From: Pseudonocardia acidicola
GTDB lineage: Bacteria > Actinomycetota > Actinomycetes > Mycobacteriales > Pseudonocardiaceae
NCBI RefSeq assembly: GCF_012911935.1
Contig: NZ_JAAXLA010000017.1
Coordinates: 36,634 to 100,633 of the forward strand
DNA: 64,000 nt
Reading direction: 5' to 3'
Below the pieces are notes generated by a model. It was not told the origin of the DNA and ran no database searches. It was given only the letters and a program-made list of their open reading frames with translations. The position numbers were made by a program, and so were the translations under genes. This document shows positions 40,591 to 50,300 of the stretch, in pieces (the first letter of the stretch is position 1; each line of letters starts with the position of its first letter).

Positions 40591-41989
40591 CGGTGACGCC
40601 CTCGTCGGTGCTGGAGTCGAGCCCAGTGCCGAGGGCGATCCGCGCCTGGGTGAGCAGGCGCGTCAGCTCGCCACGCAGCTTGTCGGACTCGGTCTCGATC
40701 GCGTTCGCGTGCTGGCGGACCGACCCTGCGGCCTTCGTGATCTTCTCGATCCGACCGAGCGTGGTGAGGGCCTCGGAGAGCTTCTCCTCAGCGACGCGAA
40801 CCTCGCCGCTCGCGGTGTCACGTGCGGCCGCCTGGGCGGTGAGCCGCAGCAGCTGGACCGCGACGCGAAGCCGGTCCACCTCGTCGGTCTCCGGGTCGAA
40901 GGCCATTACCAGGCGGCGCGGACCCAGGCAGAGCAGGCTGTGCCCGCCGTTCTGGTCGGCGCTGCGGACGATCCCGAGCGACGCGACCGCGGCCCGGTTG
41001 CGCTCGGCCTCGTCCAGGTACTCAGCCCACCGGGGGCGGTCGGAGTCCGTCATCTCCAGGGCGACGCGGACCTCGCCGCCCTGCACGGTGAGCACCCCAT
41101 CGCCCTTCTTGCTGCGGGGGACGCGGCCGGTGATGGCCGACGTGTCCTCGTACTCGTCGCCCAGCCCGGCGGCGACGTCGGCCATCACCCGGTGCACCGA
41201 CTGCGCGAACGGCTCACCCTTGAGTGGGCTCACCTTCACCGCCGCCGCGCGGGCCTGCGCCACCGCGTGGGTGGTCCGCACGGCCTCGGCCAAGTCGGTG
41301 ATCATGGACCGGACCTTCTCGCCGTCGCGGGTGATCTCCTCCTTGAGCTGCCGGTGCTGCTCGGCGAGGAGCTGGTGCTGACGGCCCATCGGGGTCGCCG
41401 GATCGCTCGGGTCGAACTGCCGCTCCGCCTTCGCGATCAGCTCGGAGGCCTGCCGGACGGCCCGCTCCTCCAGGTCGCGGGAGACCTTGTCGAGAACCGG
41501 CTGCACCCTGGCCAGCAGCTCCGGGCTGTCGCCCCCGAAGATCCGGGTGAGCTCCGCGAGCATGGTCTTCTGCAGGGTCTCGAGGTCTCCGGCGCTGCGC
41601 CGCTGCGCCTGCTCGACGATCTCGCCGAGGGTCTTGCGCGCGGCCTCGGTCGACTCGGCGATGCCGACCGTCGCCTTCGTGATCGCCTCGGCGGTCCGGG
41701 TCGCGGCCTGGGTGGAGGCCTCACTCGTCCGCTCCCCGACCTCGGTGATCAGGGACTCGAGCGCGACGGCCTCCTGCGTCCCACCCGCGGTCGCGATCGC
41801 CTGGGCGCCGACCAGGAGAGCCTGGTGAACGAAGGCCGTCAGGTCGTGACCCGCGAGCTCCTCGGCGTCCACCGCGGGGCCGCGGCGGCCCGTGGACCAC
41901 CGCCGCGCCTCGGAGACAACGGCGGGGTCGGTCACCTCGACGTCGGCGACGACGACGGCGGGAACAGACGGGTCGTAGTGCACAGCCAT
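40577..41989 (-). CDS. Coiled-coil protein with C-terminal nuclease-like fold, divergent from the restriction operon
   Basis: 470 residues from ATG 41989. A long helical/coiled-coil region (residues 45-235: ALESLITEVGERTSEASTQA ... LAEQHRQLKEEITRDGEKV) precedes a compact domain near 275-390. That domain includes SKKGDGVLTVQGGEVRVALE, MTDSDRPRWAEYLDEAERNR and AAVASLGIVRSADQ. It resembles the RmuC/DUF2130-type restriction-endonuclease-like fold, with a strand ending ALEMT where an active enzyme would have E-x-K, so catalysis is doubtful. A final helical pair follows. Paired with the divergent methylase-like/Hsd operon, it may be a structural or sensing partner. Confidence 0.6.
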   Translation of the reverse strand: MAVHYDPSVPAVVVADVEVTDPAVVSEARRWSTGRRGPAVDAEELAGHDLTAFVHQALLVGAQAIATAGGTQEAVALESLITEVGERTSEASTQAATRTAEAITKATVGIAESTEAARKTLGEIVEQAQRRSAGDLETLQKTMLAELTRIFGGDSPELLARVQPVLDKVSRDLEERAVRQASELIAKAERQFDPSDPATPMGRQHQLLAEQHRQLKEEITRDGEKVRSMITDLAEAVRTTHAVAQARAAAVKVSPLKGEPFAQSVHRVMADVAAGLGDEYEDTSAITGRVPRSKKGDGVLTVQGGEVRVALEMTDSDRPRWAEYLDEAERNRAAVASLGIVRSADQNGGHSLLCLGPRRLVMAFDPETDEVDRLRVAVQLLRLTAQAAARDTASGEVRVAEEKLSEALTTLGRIEKITKAAGSVRQHANAIETESDKLRGELTRLLTQARIALGTGLDSSTDEGVTDAAA

Positions 41990-42080
41990 GGGGGTCTTGC
42001 CTCTCGTGTCGGTGTCGGCGAGGGCCGCCGGCGGAGAGCAAAGATCCACGACCGAGCAGCGCGGGTCTAGCGAACGTCTT

Positions 42081-42096
42081 GATAACGGGGGTTATC
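42081..42096. promoter_or_regulatory. Operator-like dyad GATAAC-N4-GTTATC between divergent operons
   Basis: GATAACGGGGGTTATC is a perfect 6-bp dyad with a 4-bp spacer in the 183-bp region between the minus-strand start at 41989 and the plus-strand start at 42173. Two TCTAGCG direct repeats (42066-42072 and 42107-42113) flank it. TTGATA overlapping its left arm resembles a -35 element. It is a candidate autoregulatory site for the HTH protein encoded at 42173. Confidence 0.45.
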
Positions 42097-42172
42097 GGAG
42101 AGGCGATCTAGCGCTGAGCGGGGAGGCGCTACGGTGATCCAGTCCGCCGGGCGATCTACGAGGGGAGGAACA

Positions 42173-44155
42173 GTGGCCGACACCCTGTACCTCGGGCTTG
42201 CGGACGTCGCGCTCCTTGCTCGCGTCCGGCGGGCGCCCGTGACGATGTGGAGGCGACGGTACGCGTCCACGGCCACGCCCTTCCCGCAGCCCGTCGCGAC
42301 CCGAGGCGCCCAGCAACTGTTCGACGGCGACGAGGTCGTGACCTGGCTGGAGACCACCGGGCGTGGCAACAACCCCGCCGCTCGGGAGGATCTGGCGGGC
42401 TTCGCGGTGCTGGCGGACACCGATCTCGACGATCCCGTCATCTTCGCGGGCTTGACCGCCCTGCTGTGCCTCAGCAGGTACACCGACGGTCTCTCGACGG
42501 TCCACGACGACCTGCTCGACGAGGCGGACGAGGCCGATCCGGACGACGAGTTCCTCACGGCAGAGCTCGAGGCGCTGGGTGAGCGCCTGGTCCCGCTCGC
42601 CCGCTACTGCTCGCTGCGCATCGACGCCGCCTATCACGCCGGAGCGGCGTTCGAGGGCCTCATGGCCCGCCGTCGACGCCGCGCCCGGGACGGCTACACC
42701 CGTACCGCTCTGTCCGCTCCCGCCGTGCGCCTGGTGGCAGCCCTTGTGAACGCTATCGGGACGGACGCGGGCATCAACGCCCCGCTGATCGTCGACCCGA
42801 CCGGTGGTGGCGGCGATCTCCTCGTTGAGCTGGCGCGGGACGAGGGGCGCACCGTGAGCGTCGCGCTGCCGCCGGGTGACGCGCCCGAGCGGCGACTGAC
42901 CAGGCGCCGCCTGCGGGTTCGCGGCATCGACTATCGGACACTTGAGATCGACGGAGACGGCGGAGTGGTCGTCCCCGAGGATGGTGTCGTGGTGCTGCAG
43001 CTGCCCGGAGCCGATGACCCGGACGCTGAAGCCGCCGAGCTGCTGCAGACGGCCGAGGAGGTCCTACTGGGCAACCCAGCGGACCGCCGAATGGTGATCG
43101 TGGGCCGTGCGTCCACCCTGACCGAGGGACTGCCACGGTCAGCGCGGAGGGTCCGGGACGACATCGTGCGGACCCACCGGCTGCGGGGGATCGCCCGCCT
43201 GCCAGCCGGCCTCGCGCCGTTCGAGCCGCGGGCCCGCGTCGCGCTGTGGTGCGTCGGGCCTGCCCCGACCATGGCTCCGGGAGGCGTGCCGCCCCGCACG
43301 ATGGTCGTCAACCTATCCGACACCGAACTCGACGATATCGTGACTGCCGACCTCGTGACGGACCTAGTGGCGGGCATGCAGGACGTGCGTGGCCAACGTG
43401 CGCATCTGCCCCGATTTGGACGACTGGTGGGCAGCGTCGAGCTGATCACCCGGCTCGGCGGCCTCGTCGATGCCGTACCGACGCCGCAGCGGACCGAGCC
43501 CGCGGTTGAGGTCCTTGCGCGGATTTCGGAGCTGCGGGCGGAGTTGGCGGAGCGGCTGGCGCCTGCTGCGATGCCCGGGGTGGTGGCCCGGTCCGCCCCG
43601 CCGGGAACGCGCCACACGCTGGACGACGCGCTCCGGTCGGGCATGCTTCGACTGCTTCCCGGACACCGGCTCGATCGAGACCTGTTTGATGCCGAGGCGT
43701 CGGTCCGGGTGCTCGGTCCACCGGAGCTGCTGGGTACCTCGCCTCCGCGCAGTGTCGACCGGCTGCTCCTCGCCGCACGTCACGAGGTGGCTCGCTTCAC
43801 CGAACCCGGCGACGTCGTCTTCTGTACTGCGCCTCGGCCCGCCGCCGTCGTGGACGTCGAGGGCGGAGCCGTGGTCGTCCATCCCGCGCGCGTCTTGCGG
43901 TCGAAGTCATCGGAGTTGCCGCCACGCGTCGTGGCCGCGGCGATCTCGGCGCAGCCGGCGGACGCGCGGGCGTGGGGGAGCTGGACGGTCGGGTCCATCC
44001 CTGCGGACCAGGCTGACTCGCTCCGCGTCGTTCTCGACGAGCTCGACTCGCATCGCGCTGCGCTGAAACGTCGACTCGATGCGGTCGACACGCTTGCCTC
44101 CACGCTGACAGACGGAACGGCGTCGGGAATTCTCGACCTGTCCCAGCACGACTGA
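42173..44155 (+). CDS. HTH protein with degenerate N6-methylase-like domain, first gene of the Hsd operon
   Basis: 660 residues from GTG 42173, preceded by AGGGGAGGA. Residues 1-65 form an excisionase/MerR-like HTH (LYLGLADVALLARVRRAPVT, MWRRRYASTATPFPQPVATR, LFDGDEVVTWLETTGRG). Residues ~165-330 mimic an HsdM-like Rossmann domain: motif I DPTGGGGDLL at 208-217 instead of DPxxGSGG, with no NPP(Y/F). The rest resembles the C-terminal part of such methylases (LARISELRAELAERLA ... DALRSGMLRLLPGHRLD). It ends 10 bp before hsdM. It probably binds DNA without methylating, as a regulator or specificity/assembly factor. Confidence 0.65.
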   Translation: MADTLYLGLADVALLARVRRAPVTMWRRRYASTATPFPQPVATRGAQQLFDGDEVVTWLETTGRGNNPAAREDLAGFAVLADTDLDDPVIFAGLTALLCLSRYTDGLSTVHDDLLDEADEADPDDEFLTAELEALGERLVPLARYCSLRIDAAYHAGAAFEGLMARRRRRARDGYTRTALSAPAVRLVAALVNAIGTDAGINAPLIVDPTGGGGDLLVELARDEGRTVSVALPPGDAPERRLTRRRLRVRGIDYRTLEIDGDGGVVVPEDGVVVLQLPGADDPDAEAAELLQTAEEVLLGNPADRRMVIVGRASTLTEGLPRSARRVRDDIVRTHRLRGIARLPAGLAPFEPRARVALWCVGPAPTMAPGGVPPRTMVVNLSDTELDDIVTADLVTDLVAGMQDVRGQRAHLPRFGRLVGSVELITRLGGLVDAVPTPQRTEPAVEVLARISELRAELAERLAPAAMPGVVARSAPPGTRHTLDDALRSGMLRLLPGHRLDRDLFDAEASVRVLGPPELLGTSPPRSVDRLLLAARHEVARFTEPGDVVFCTAPRPAAVVDVEGGAVVVHPARVLRSKSSELPPRVVAAAISAQPADARAWGSWTVGSIPADQADSLRVVLDELDSHRAALKRRLDAVDTLASTLTDGTASGILDLSQHD

Positions 44156-44165
44156 AAGGAAGCCC

Positions 44166-45788
44166 GTGCCACCTCGCGCGAAGAAGTCCGCGGTGCCGGC
44201 AGCACCGTCGACGATGAAAGAGCTGAAGGACACGCTCTGGAAGGCGGCGGACAAGCTGCGTGGCTCGATGGACGCCTCGCAGTACAAGAACGTCGTGCTG
44301 GGGCTCGTCTTCCTCAAGTACGTGTCCGACGCGTTCACCGAGCGCCGCGAGCAGATCCAGGCGGAACTCGAGCGGGAAGGCCTCGACGAGGAGCAGGTCG
44401 CTCAGCTCATCGACGATGTCGACGAGTACACGGGCAGTGGGGTCTTCTGGATCCCCGCCGAGGCGCGCTGGACGTTCTTGGCCGAGAACGCCAAGGGCCG
44501 CGGTGACAAGTCAATCGGCCAACTGATCGACCATGCCATGCAGGCGATCATGGACGAGAACCCGTCGCTCAAGGCCACGCTCCCCAAGATTTTCAACCAG
44601 GAGAGCGTCGACCAGCGGCGGCTCGGTGAGCTATTAGATCTGCTAAACACTGCGCGGTTCAGTGGTCAGGGAGCCTCAAAAGCACGCGACCTGCTGGGGG
44701 AGGTGTACGAATACTTCTTGGAGAAGTTCGCCAAGGCTGAGGGTAAACGGGGCGGGGAGTTCTACACGCCCGCCAGCGTGGTGCGGGTGCTCGTGGAGGT
44801 ACTGGAGCCGACCTCCGGACGGGTGTACGACCCATGCTGCGGTTCTGGCGGCATGTTCGTGCAGACCGAGAAGTTCCTCGAGGCGCACGACAGGGACCGT
44901 ACCGCGATCGCGGTCTACGGCCAGGAACTGAACGAGCGCACCTGGCGCATGGCGAAGATGAACCTCGCCATCCACGGCCTCAACGCGAACCTAGGGTCCG
45001 TATGGGGCGACACCTTCGCCCGAGATCTCCACCCGCAGCTCACCGGCCACGATGGCGCAGACTACATTCTGGCCAATCCGCCCTTCAACATCAAAGACTG
45101 GGCGCGCAGCGAGAAGGACGCCCGTTGGCGTTTTGGAGTCCCGCCCGCAGGCAACGCGAACTACGCCTGGATCCAGCACGTTCTGTCGAAGCTGAAGCCC
45201 GGTGGGAGCGCGGGCGTGGTGATGGCCAACGGCTCCATGACAACGAACTCCGGCGGTGAGGGCGCGATTCGCGCGCAGATCGTCGAAGCGGACCTGGTGT
45301 CTTGCATGGTCGCCCTGCCCACGCAGTTGTTCCGCTCCACTGGAATTCCCGTATGTCTCTGGTTCTTCGCCAAGGGCAAGACGGCAGGTAAACGCGGCTC
45401 CATCGACCGCAGTGGGCAAGTGTTGTTCATCGACGCCCGCAGCCTAGGCTACATGGTCGACCGCGCTGAGCGCGCCTTTACTGACGAAGACATCGCGAAG
45501 ATTGCGAACGCGTACCACGCTTGGCGTGGCACAGAGTCGGCTCACGAGGCAGGGCTAGAGTACGCCGACGAACCCGGCTTCTGCTACTCCGCGACCATCG
45601 CAGAAATCAAGTCGGCAGACTATGTGCTTACATCGGGTAGATATGTTGGTTCGGCAGAATCTGAGGACGAAGGTGGGCCGATCGAGGAAAGATTGGAGCT
45701 TCTAACGAAGGAGCTCTTTGTTCAGCTCGACGAATCCGAGAGGCTTGCGGCCACGGTGCGCGTGGAGATGGGTCGAATCCATGCCTAG
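44166..45788 (+). CDS. hsdM: Type I restriction-modification DNA methyltransferase subunit HsdM
   Basis: 540 residues from GTG 44166 with AAAGGAAG upstream. The HsdM N-terminal helical domain (LKDTLWKAADKLRGSMDASQ, YKNVVLGLVFLKYVSDAF) precedes the N6-adenine methylase. GEFYTPASVVRVLVEVL leads to motif I DPCCGSGGMF (222-231). Motif IV is NPPF (304-307), in the order of the gamma class. The C-terminus is a helical pair that contacts HsdS. It transfers methyl groups from SAM to adenine in the sequence read by HsdS. The stop overlaps hsdS by 8 bp. Confidence 0.93.
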   Translation: MPPRAKKSAVPAAPSTMKELKDTLWKAADKLRGSMDASQYKNVVLGLVFLKYVSDAFTERREQIQAELEREGLDEEQVAQLIDDVDEYTGSGVFWIPAEARWTFLAENAKGRGDKSIGQLIDHAMQAIMDENPSLKATLPKIFNQESVDQRRLGELLDLLNTARFSGQGASKARDLLGEVYEYFLEKFAKAEGKRGGEFYTPASVVRVLVEVLEPTSGRVYDPCCGSGGMFVQTEKFLEAHDRDRTAIAVYGQELNERTWRMAKMNLAIHGLNANLGSVWGDTFARDLHPQLTGHDGADYILANPPFNIKDWARSEKDARWRFGVPPAGNANYAWIQHVLSKLKPGGSAGVVMANGSMTTNSGGEGAIRAQIVEADLVSCMVALPTQLFRSTGIPVCLWFFAKGKTAGKRGSIDRSGQVLFIDARSLGYMVDRAERAFTDEDIAKIANAYHAWRGTESAHEAGLEYADEPGFCYSATIAEIKSADYVLTSGRYVGSAESEDEGGPIEERLELLTKELFVQLDESERLAATVRVEMGRIHA

Positions 45789-47091
45789 GCGAGAAACTCG
45801 GACAGGCGGACGAGGCGCCACGGACGCCATTATCCCCGGTCGCTTCGCGCTCAGCATTGGATTCCCTTCTCGTTTGCCGCAACAGGGATATGAGTGGCGA
45901 AAGCTCGCCGATTTGGCGCGTATGGAGAGTGGGCACACCCCCAGTCGATCCCGGCCGGAGTACTGGAACGGCGGTATTCCATGGGTTGGCATCAAGGACG
46001 CCACAGGAAATCATGGATCTGTAATCTATGAGACTCTCCAGGAGGTGTCTCAGGACGGGATCGATAATTCTTCGGCTCGCGTCTTGCCGACCAATACGGT
46101 GTGTCTTTCTAGAACGGCGTCTGTAGGTTATGTCGTCGTCATGGGTCGCCCCATGGCAACTAGTCAAGATTTCGTTAACTGGGTATGTGGACCGGAGATT
46201 GCGCCGGAATATCTCAAATACATACTCATGGTCGAGCAAGAGAGCATCCGCAAATTCTCGTACGGAACTACTCATCAGACGCTATATTATCCGGATGCTA
46301 AGGCCCTGCACGTATGCATTCCGTCTCGCCGCGACCAAGACGCGGTCGCTCAGGTACTAGGTTCGCTGGAAGACAAGATGTCTCACAATGGTGGCTTGCT
46401 TCGTAAGCTCGACGCCTTGGAGCGTGCTTGTTTTACAGGCCTGATGGCAGAGTCGGGAGGTGTGGTGCCATTGGCGGATTTGTTGATGCTGACTAAGGGT
46501 GTTTCGTACAGAAGTGCAGATCTTGTTGACTCAGATACTGGAATGGTTACACTCAAATCCATCACTCGGGATGGCTACTACTCTGAGCGCGGACTGAAGC
46601 CATTCGCTGGTGACTATCGCAGTGATCAATCTCTAGTGAATGGTGATGTCGTGATAGCCCAGACTGATCTCACACAGAATGCAGACGTCGTTGGTCGAGC
46701 GGTCCGTGTGCGGTCGTCGGCAGAGTACTCAAAGCTAGTGGCTAGTCTGGACCTGGTTGTCGCGCGCCCCATCCAGGGAGTCCCTGTTGAATACATCCTT
46801 GGCGTACTTCGACAGGAGAGATTCCGTCGCTACTGCCAGGATCACTCATCGGGAACCACCGTCTTGCACCTGCGAGTTGGTGCGTTGGGCCGTTACGAAG
46901 CGCCAACGATAGATCCGATTAAGCAAAGGGAGTACGCAGCGAAAGTTCGATCGCTCCACGCTCTCGGTGACGCCATACAGCGCGAGAGCCAGCGCCTGCG
47001 GGACCTGCGCGACCTGCTTCTGGTCAATCTGATCTCCGGCCGCATGCGAGTACGTCAGGCTGAGCAGCAGGTCGAGGCGGTCTTACAGTGA
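45781..47091 (+). CDS. hsdS: Type I restriction-modification specificity subunit HsdS
   Basis: 436 residues with two target-recognition domains. TRD1 (about 35-190: WRKLADLARMESGHTPSRSR, WVGIKDATG, LSRTASVGYVVVMG) is followed by the conserved helix SRRDQDAVAQVLGSLEDKMS. TRD2 (about 230-400: ADLLMLTKGVSYRSADLVDS, GDVVIAQTDLT) is followed by a second helix, IKQREYAAKVRSLHALGDAI. The bipartite recognition sequence is not predictable. The gene is clearly less GC-rich than hsdM and hsdR, as is common for exchanged specificity genes. Starts inside the end of hsdM. Confidence 0.92.
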   Translation: MPRRETRTGGRGATDAIIPGRFALSIGFPSRLPQQGYEWRKLADLARMESGHTPSRSRPEYWNGGIPWVGIKDATGNHGSVIYETLQEVSQDGIDNSSARVLPTNTVCLSRTASVGYVVVMGRPMATSQDFVNWVCGPEIAPEYLKYILMVEQESIRKFSYGTTHQTLYYPDAKALHVCIPSRRDQDAVAQVLGSLEDKMSHNGGLLRKLDALERACFTGLMAESGGVVPLADLLMLTKGVSYRSADLVDSDTGMVTLKSITRDGYYSERGLKPFAGDYRSDQSLVNGDVVIAQTDLTQNADVVGRAVRVRSSAEYSKLVASLDLVVARPIQGVPVEYILGVLRQERFRRYCQDHSSGTTVLHLRVGALGRYEAPTIDPIKQREYAAKVRSLHALGDAIQRESQRLRDLRDLLLVNLISGRMRVRQAEQQVEAVLQ

Positions 47092-47322
47092 GCTGTCGTC
47101 TCGGTCCCACGAAGGCGGTCGAATCAATCCCGTCGAAACCGGCGCTGCTTGGGGCGCCCCGGGCTCCCAAGACGGACCTCGACGGCGCGGCAGGCCTCCG
47201 CGAATCCTCCGATGCACGACGTGCTGCGGAGTCTGCACTGCACCCCTCGCGTCGAAGCTGCCGAGCATTAGCGAGCTGAAGGATGAGTTGTCCCCCGACC
47301 CGATCGAGGAGGAGCACGCGCG

Positions 47323-50300
47323 ATGAGCGGGATGTCGGAGGAGGAGTGGGAGAGGCTCGCAAAGGACACACTGGGCGAGCTGTCCTGGAACCCGGTGGAG
47401 GGGAAGGACATCGCTCCAGGCTCCGACGAGCGGCAGAGCTGGGATGATCTCGTTCTGCGCCGGCAGCTGCTCGACGCGCTACGCAGGCTGAACCCGGACG
47501 TCCCTGGCGACCAGCTCCAGCAGGCCTACGCCGAGATCACCTCGCCTCGCTCCAACGACGCGATCTCCGAGAACCATCGCGTCCACGACTGGCTCGTCGG
47601 CGGCTACCGCGGGATCACCTACCTCCGCGAGGACGGCCAGGAGACCACGCCGACCATCAGGCTGATCTCACAGAACGTTGACGAGAACACCTGGATTGTG
47701 GCGAACCAGGTCACTGTGCGGCATAAGGACTTCCACCGCCGCTTCGACCTCGTGCTGTTCTGCAACGGCATGCCGGTCAGCATCCTCGAGCTGAAGAAGG
47801 CGGGCAGCGCGACAGCGGACCCTTCTGCAGCGCATGCTCAGCTGCAGACCTACATCACCGAGTTCCCCATCGCGTTCCGCTTCGCCCTGCTCACGGTGAT
47901 CAGTGACGGCGTCCGCGCGGAGTACGGCACACCGTTCACAGAGCTCCACCACTTCGCGCCGTGGAACGTCGACGAGGAGGGGGCCGTGGTCGAACCCGGG
48001 AGCCGGGGGCGCGACGGCGAGCCGGTGACCGCGCTGGAGCTGCTGCTGCACGGCGTCTTCGAGCAAGAGCGCTTTCTCCAGCTCCTCCGCTGGTATACGG
48101 CGTTCGACCAGGGGGCCGTCGGCCTCGCCAAGCGCATCGCTAAGCCGCACCAGTACTTTGCGGTCGCGAAGGCTGTGGGCAGCACGGTCGAGGCATTCCG
48201 CAGTGATGGCAAGGCTGGCGTCGTCTGGCACACCCAGGGGTCCGGCAAGTCCATGGAGATGGAGCTTTACGCAAACCGCATCATGCGGCAGCCGGAGCTG
48301 GCCAACCCGACCATCGTCGTGATCACAGACCGGAACGAGCTCGACGGGCAGCTCTACCAAAGCTTCCAGATCAGCCAGCTGCTCCCCGAACAGCCCGTGC
48401 AGATCAAGCGTCGCTCCGAGCTGCGCGAACGGCTCACGAACCAGGTCACGGGCGGCATCTACTTCACCACGCTGCAGAAGTTCGGCCGGACGAAGGAAGA
48501 GCGGGATGCCGGAGCCGACCACCCCGAGCTGTCCGCCCGCAAGAACATCATCGTGATCGTGGACGAGGCCCACCGCAGCCACTACGACGACCTCGATGGC
48601 TACGCCCGTCACCTGAAGAAGGCGCTTCCGCACGCGTCGCTCATCGCCTTCACCGGCACGCCGATCTCCTTCGCCGACCGGAACACCCGGGCGGTGTTCG
48701 GCGACTACGTCGACGTCTATGACCTCTCGCGCGCGGTGGAGGACGGCGCCACCGTGCCCGTCTACTTCGAGCCGCGGCTGATCAAGCTCGCACGGCGCGA
48801 AGACATGTCGGACGAGGACCTCGACCGCAGCGCGGACGAAGCCACCAAGGGCCTGGACGACACGGAGCGGGCGCAGATCGAGAAGAGCGTCGCCGTGATC
48901 AACGCCGTGTACGGCGACCCCAAGCGTCTCGACGAGCTGGTCAAGGACCTCTTGGCGCACTGGGATCGTCGCCGAGAGGCGATGCGGCCCACGATCGCCG
49001 GGCCGGGCAAGGCGATGATCGTTGGCGGCACGCGGCTGATCTGCGCCGAGATCTACCGGCGCATCGCGGAGCGCCGCCCGGAGTGGGACAGCAAGGACAT
49101 CCACAGCGGCAAGGTCAAGGTCGTCTACTCGAGCGACGCCACGGACACGGGGCTGATCGCCGACCACCGACGCCGGCCGTCGGAGAACGCGACGATCAAG
49201 GAGCGGTTCCGGGACCCCGATGACGAGCTGGAGATCGTCATCGTCAAGGACATGATGCTGACCGGATACGACTCCCCGCCGCTGCACACGCTCTACCTCG
49301 ACCGGCCCCTCAAGGGGGCGCTGCTCATGCAGACCCTCGCCCGCGTCAACCGGACCTTCCGCGGGAAGGAGGCCGGACTGCTCGTCGGATATGCGCCGGT
49401 GGCCGACAACCTGCAGAAGGCCCTCGCCGAGTACAGCCCGCGGGACCAGCAGACCAAGCCGATGGGGCGGGAGGTCGACGACGCGGCAGAGGTCGGCGCG
49501 TTCCTCGTCGGCCAGATAAGGGAGGCGCTGGCGGACTACGACTGGCGCGCGAAGCTCCGCAGCGGACAGCCGAGGGCCTTCTTGCGGGCGGCGCTGGCCA
49601 CGACCGACTACCTACGTTCGCCGACGACACCAGGCAACAAGGTTCCCGAGGGAGAGGAGACCCTCGCCGACCGGTACCGACGACTGAGCGGGCAGCTGGC
49701 TCGGGCGTGGGCGCTGTGCGGTGCTTCCGGGAAGCTCGAGGAGCTCCGGCCGGACATCCTCTTCTTCGAGGAGGTCCGCGTCTACATGGCGAAGTACGAC
49801 GCCGACGCGCGTCGGGCCGAGGGCAAGCCCGTGCCCGAGGAGATCAGCCGCCTGCTCGCCGCGTTGCTCACAGCCAGCACCGAGACCGGCGAGGTCATCG
49901 ACATCTACGAGGCCGCCGGGATGCCCAAGCCCGAGCTGAGCGACCTCAACCCGGCCTACGTCACCAAGGCCCAGCAGGCAACGAACCCGCAGCTGGCGAT
50001 CGAGGCGCTCCGCAAGCTCGTGCTGACCGAGTCGACCCGGGTGACCCGCAGCAACGTCGTCCGGGAGCGGGTGTTCTCGGAGCGGGTCAAGGAGCTGATG
50101 ATCCGGTATACGAACCAGCAGCTCACCTCGGCGCAGGTCATCGCCGAGCTCGTGGAGCTCGCGAAGGAGATCCGCAAGGAGGCGGAGCGCGGCGCGACCT
50201 TCACCCCGCCGCTAGACGACGACCAGCTTGCCTTCTACGACGCCGTCGCCCAGAACGAGTCCGCGGTGCTGGAGCAGGGCGACGACGTCCTCGCCCAGAT

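Noticed and set aside
40373..42070. 565-codon plus-strand frame opposite the coiled-coil gene
   Set aside because: No domain, Arg/Gly/Leu-skewed; the minus strand encodes a regular coiled-coil protein with a normal start.
47668..49287. 539-codon minus-strand frame within hsdR
   Set aside because: Antisense of a motif-complete HsdR; Val/Asp/His skew is typical of shadow frames.
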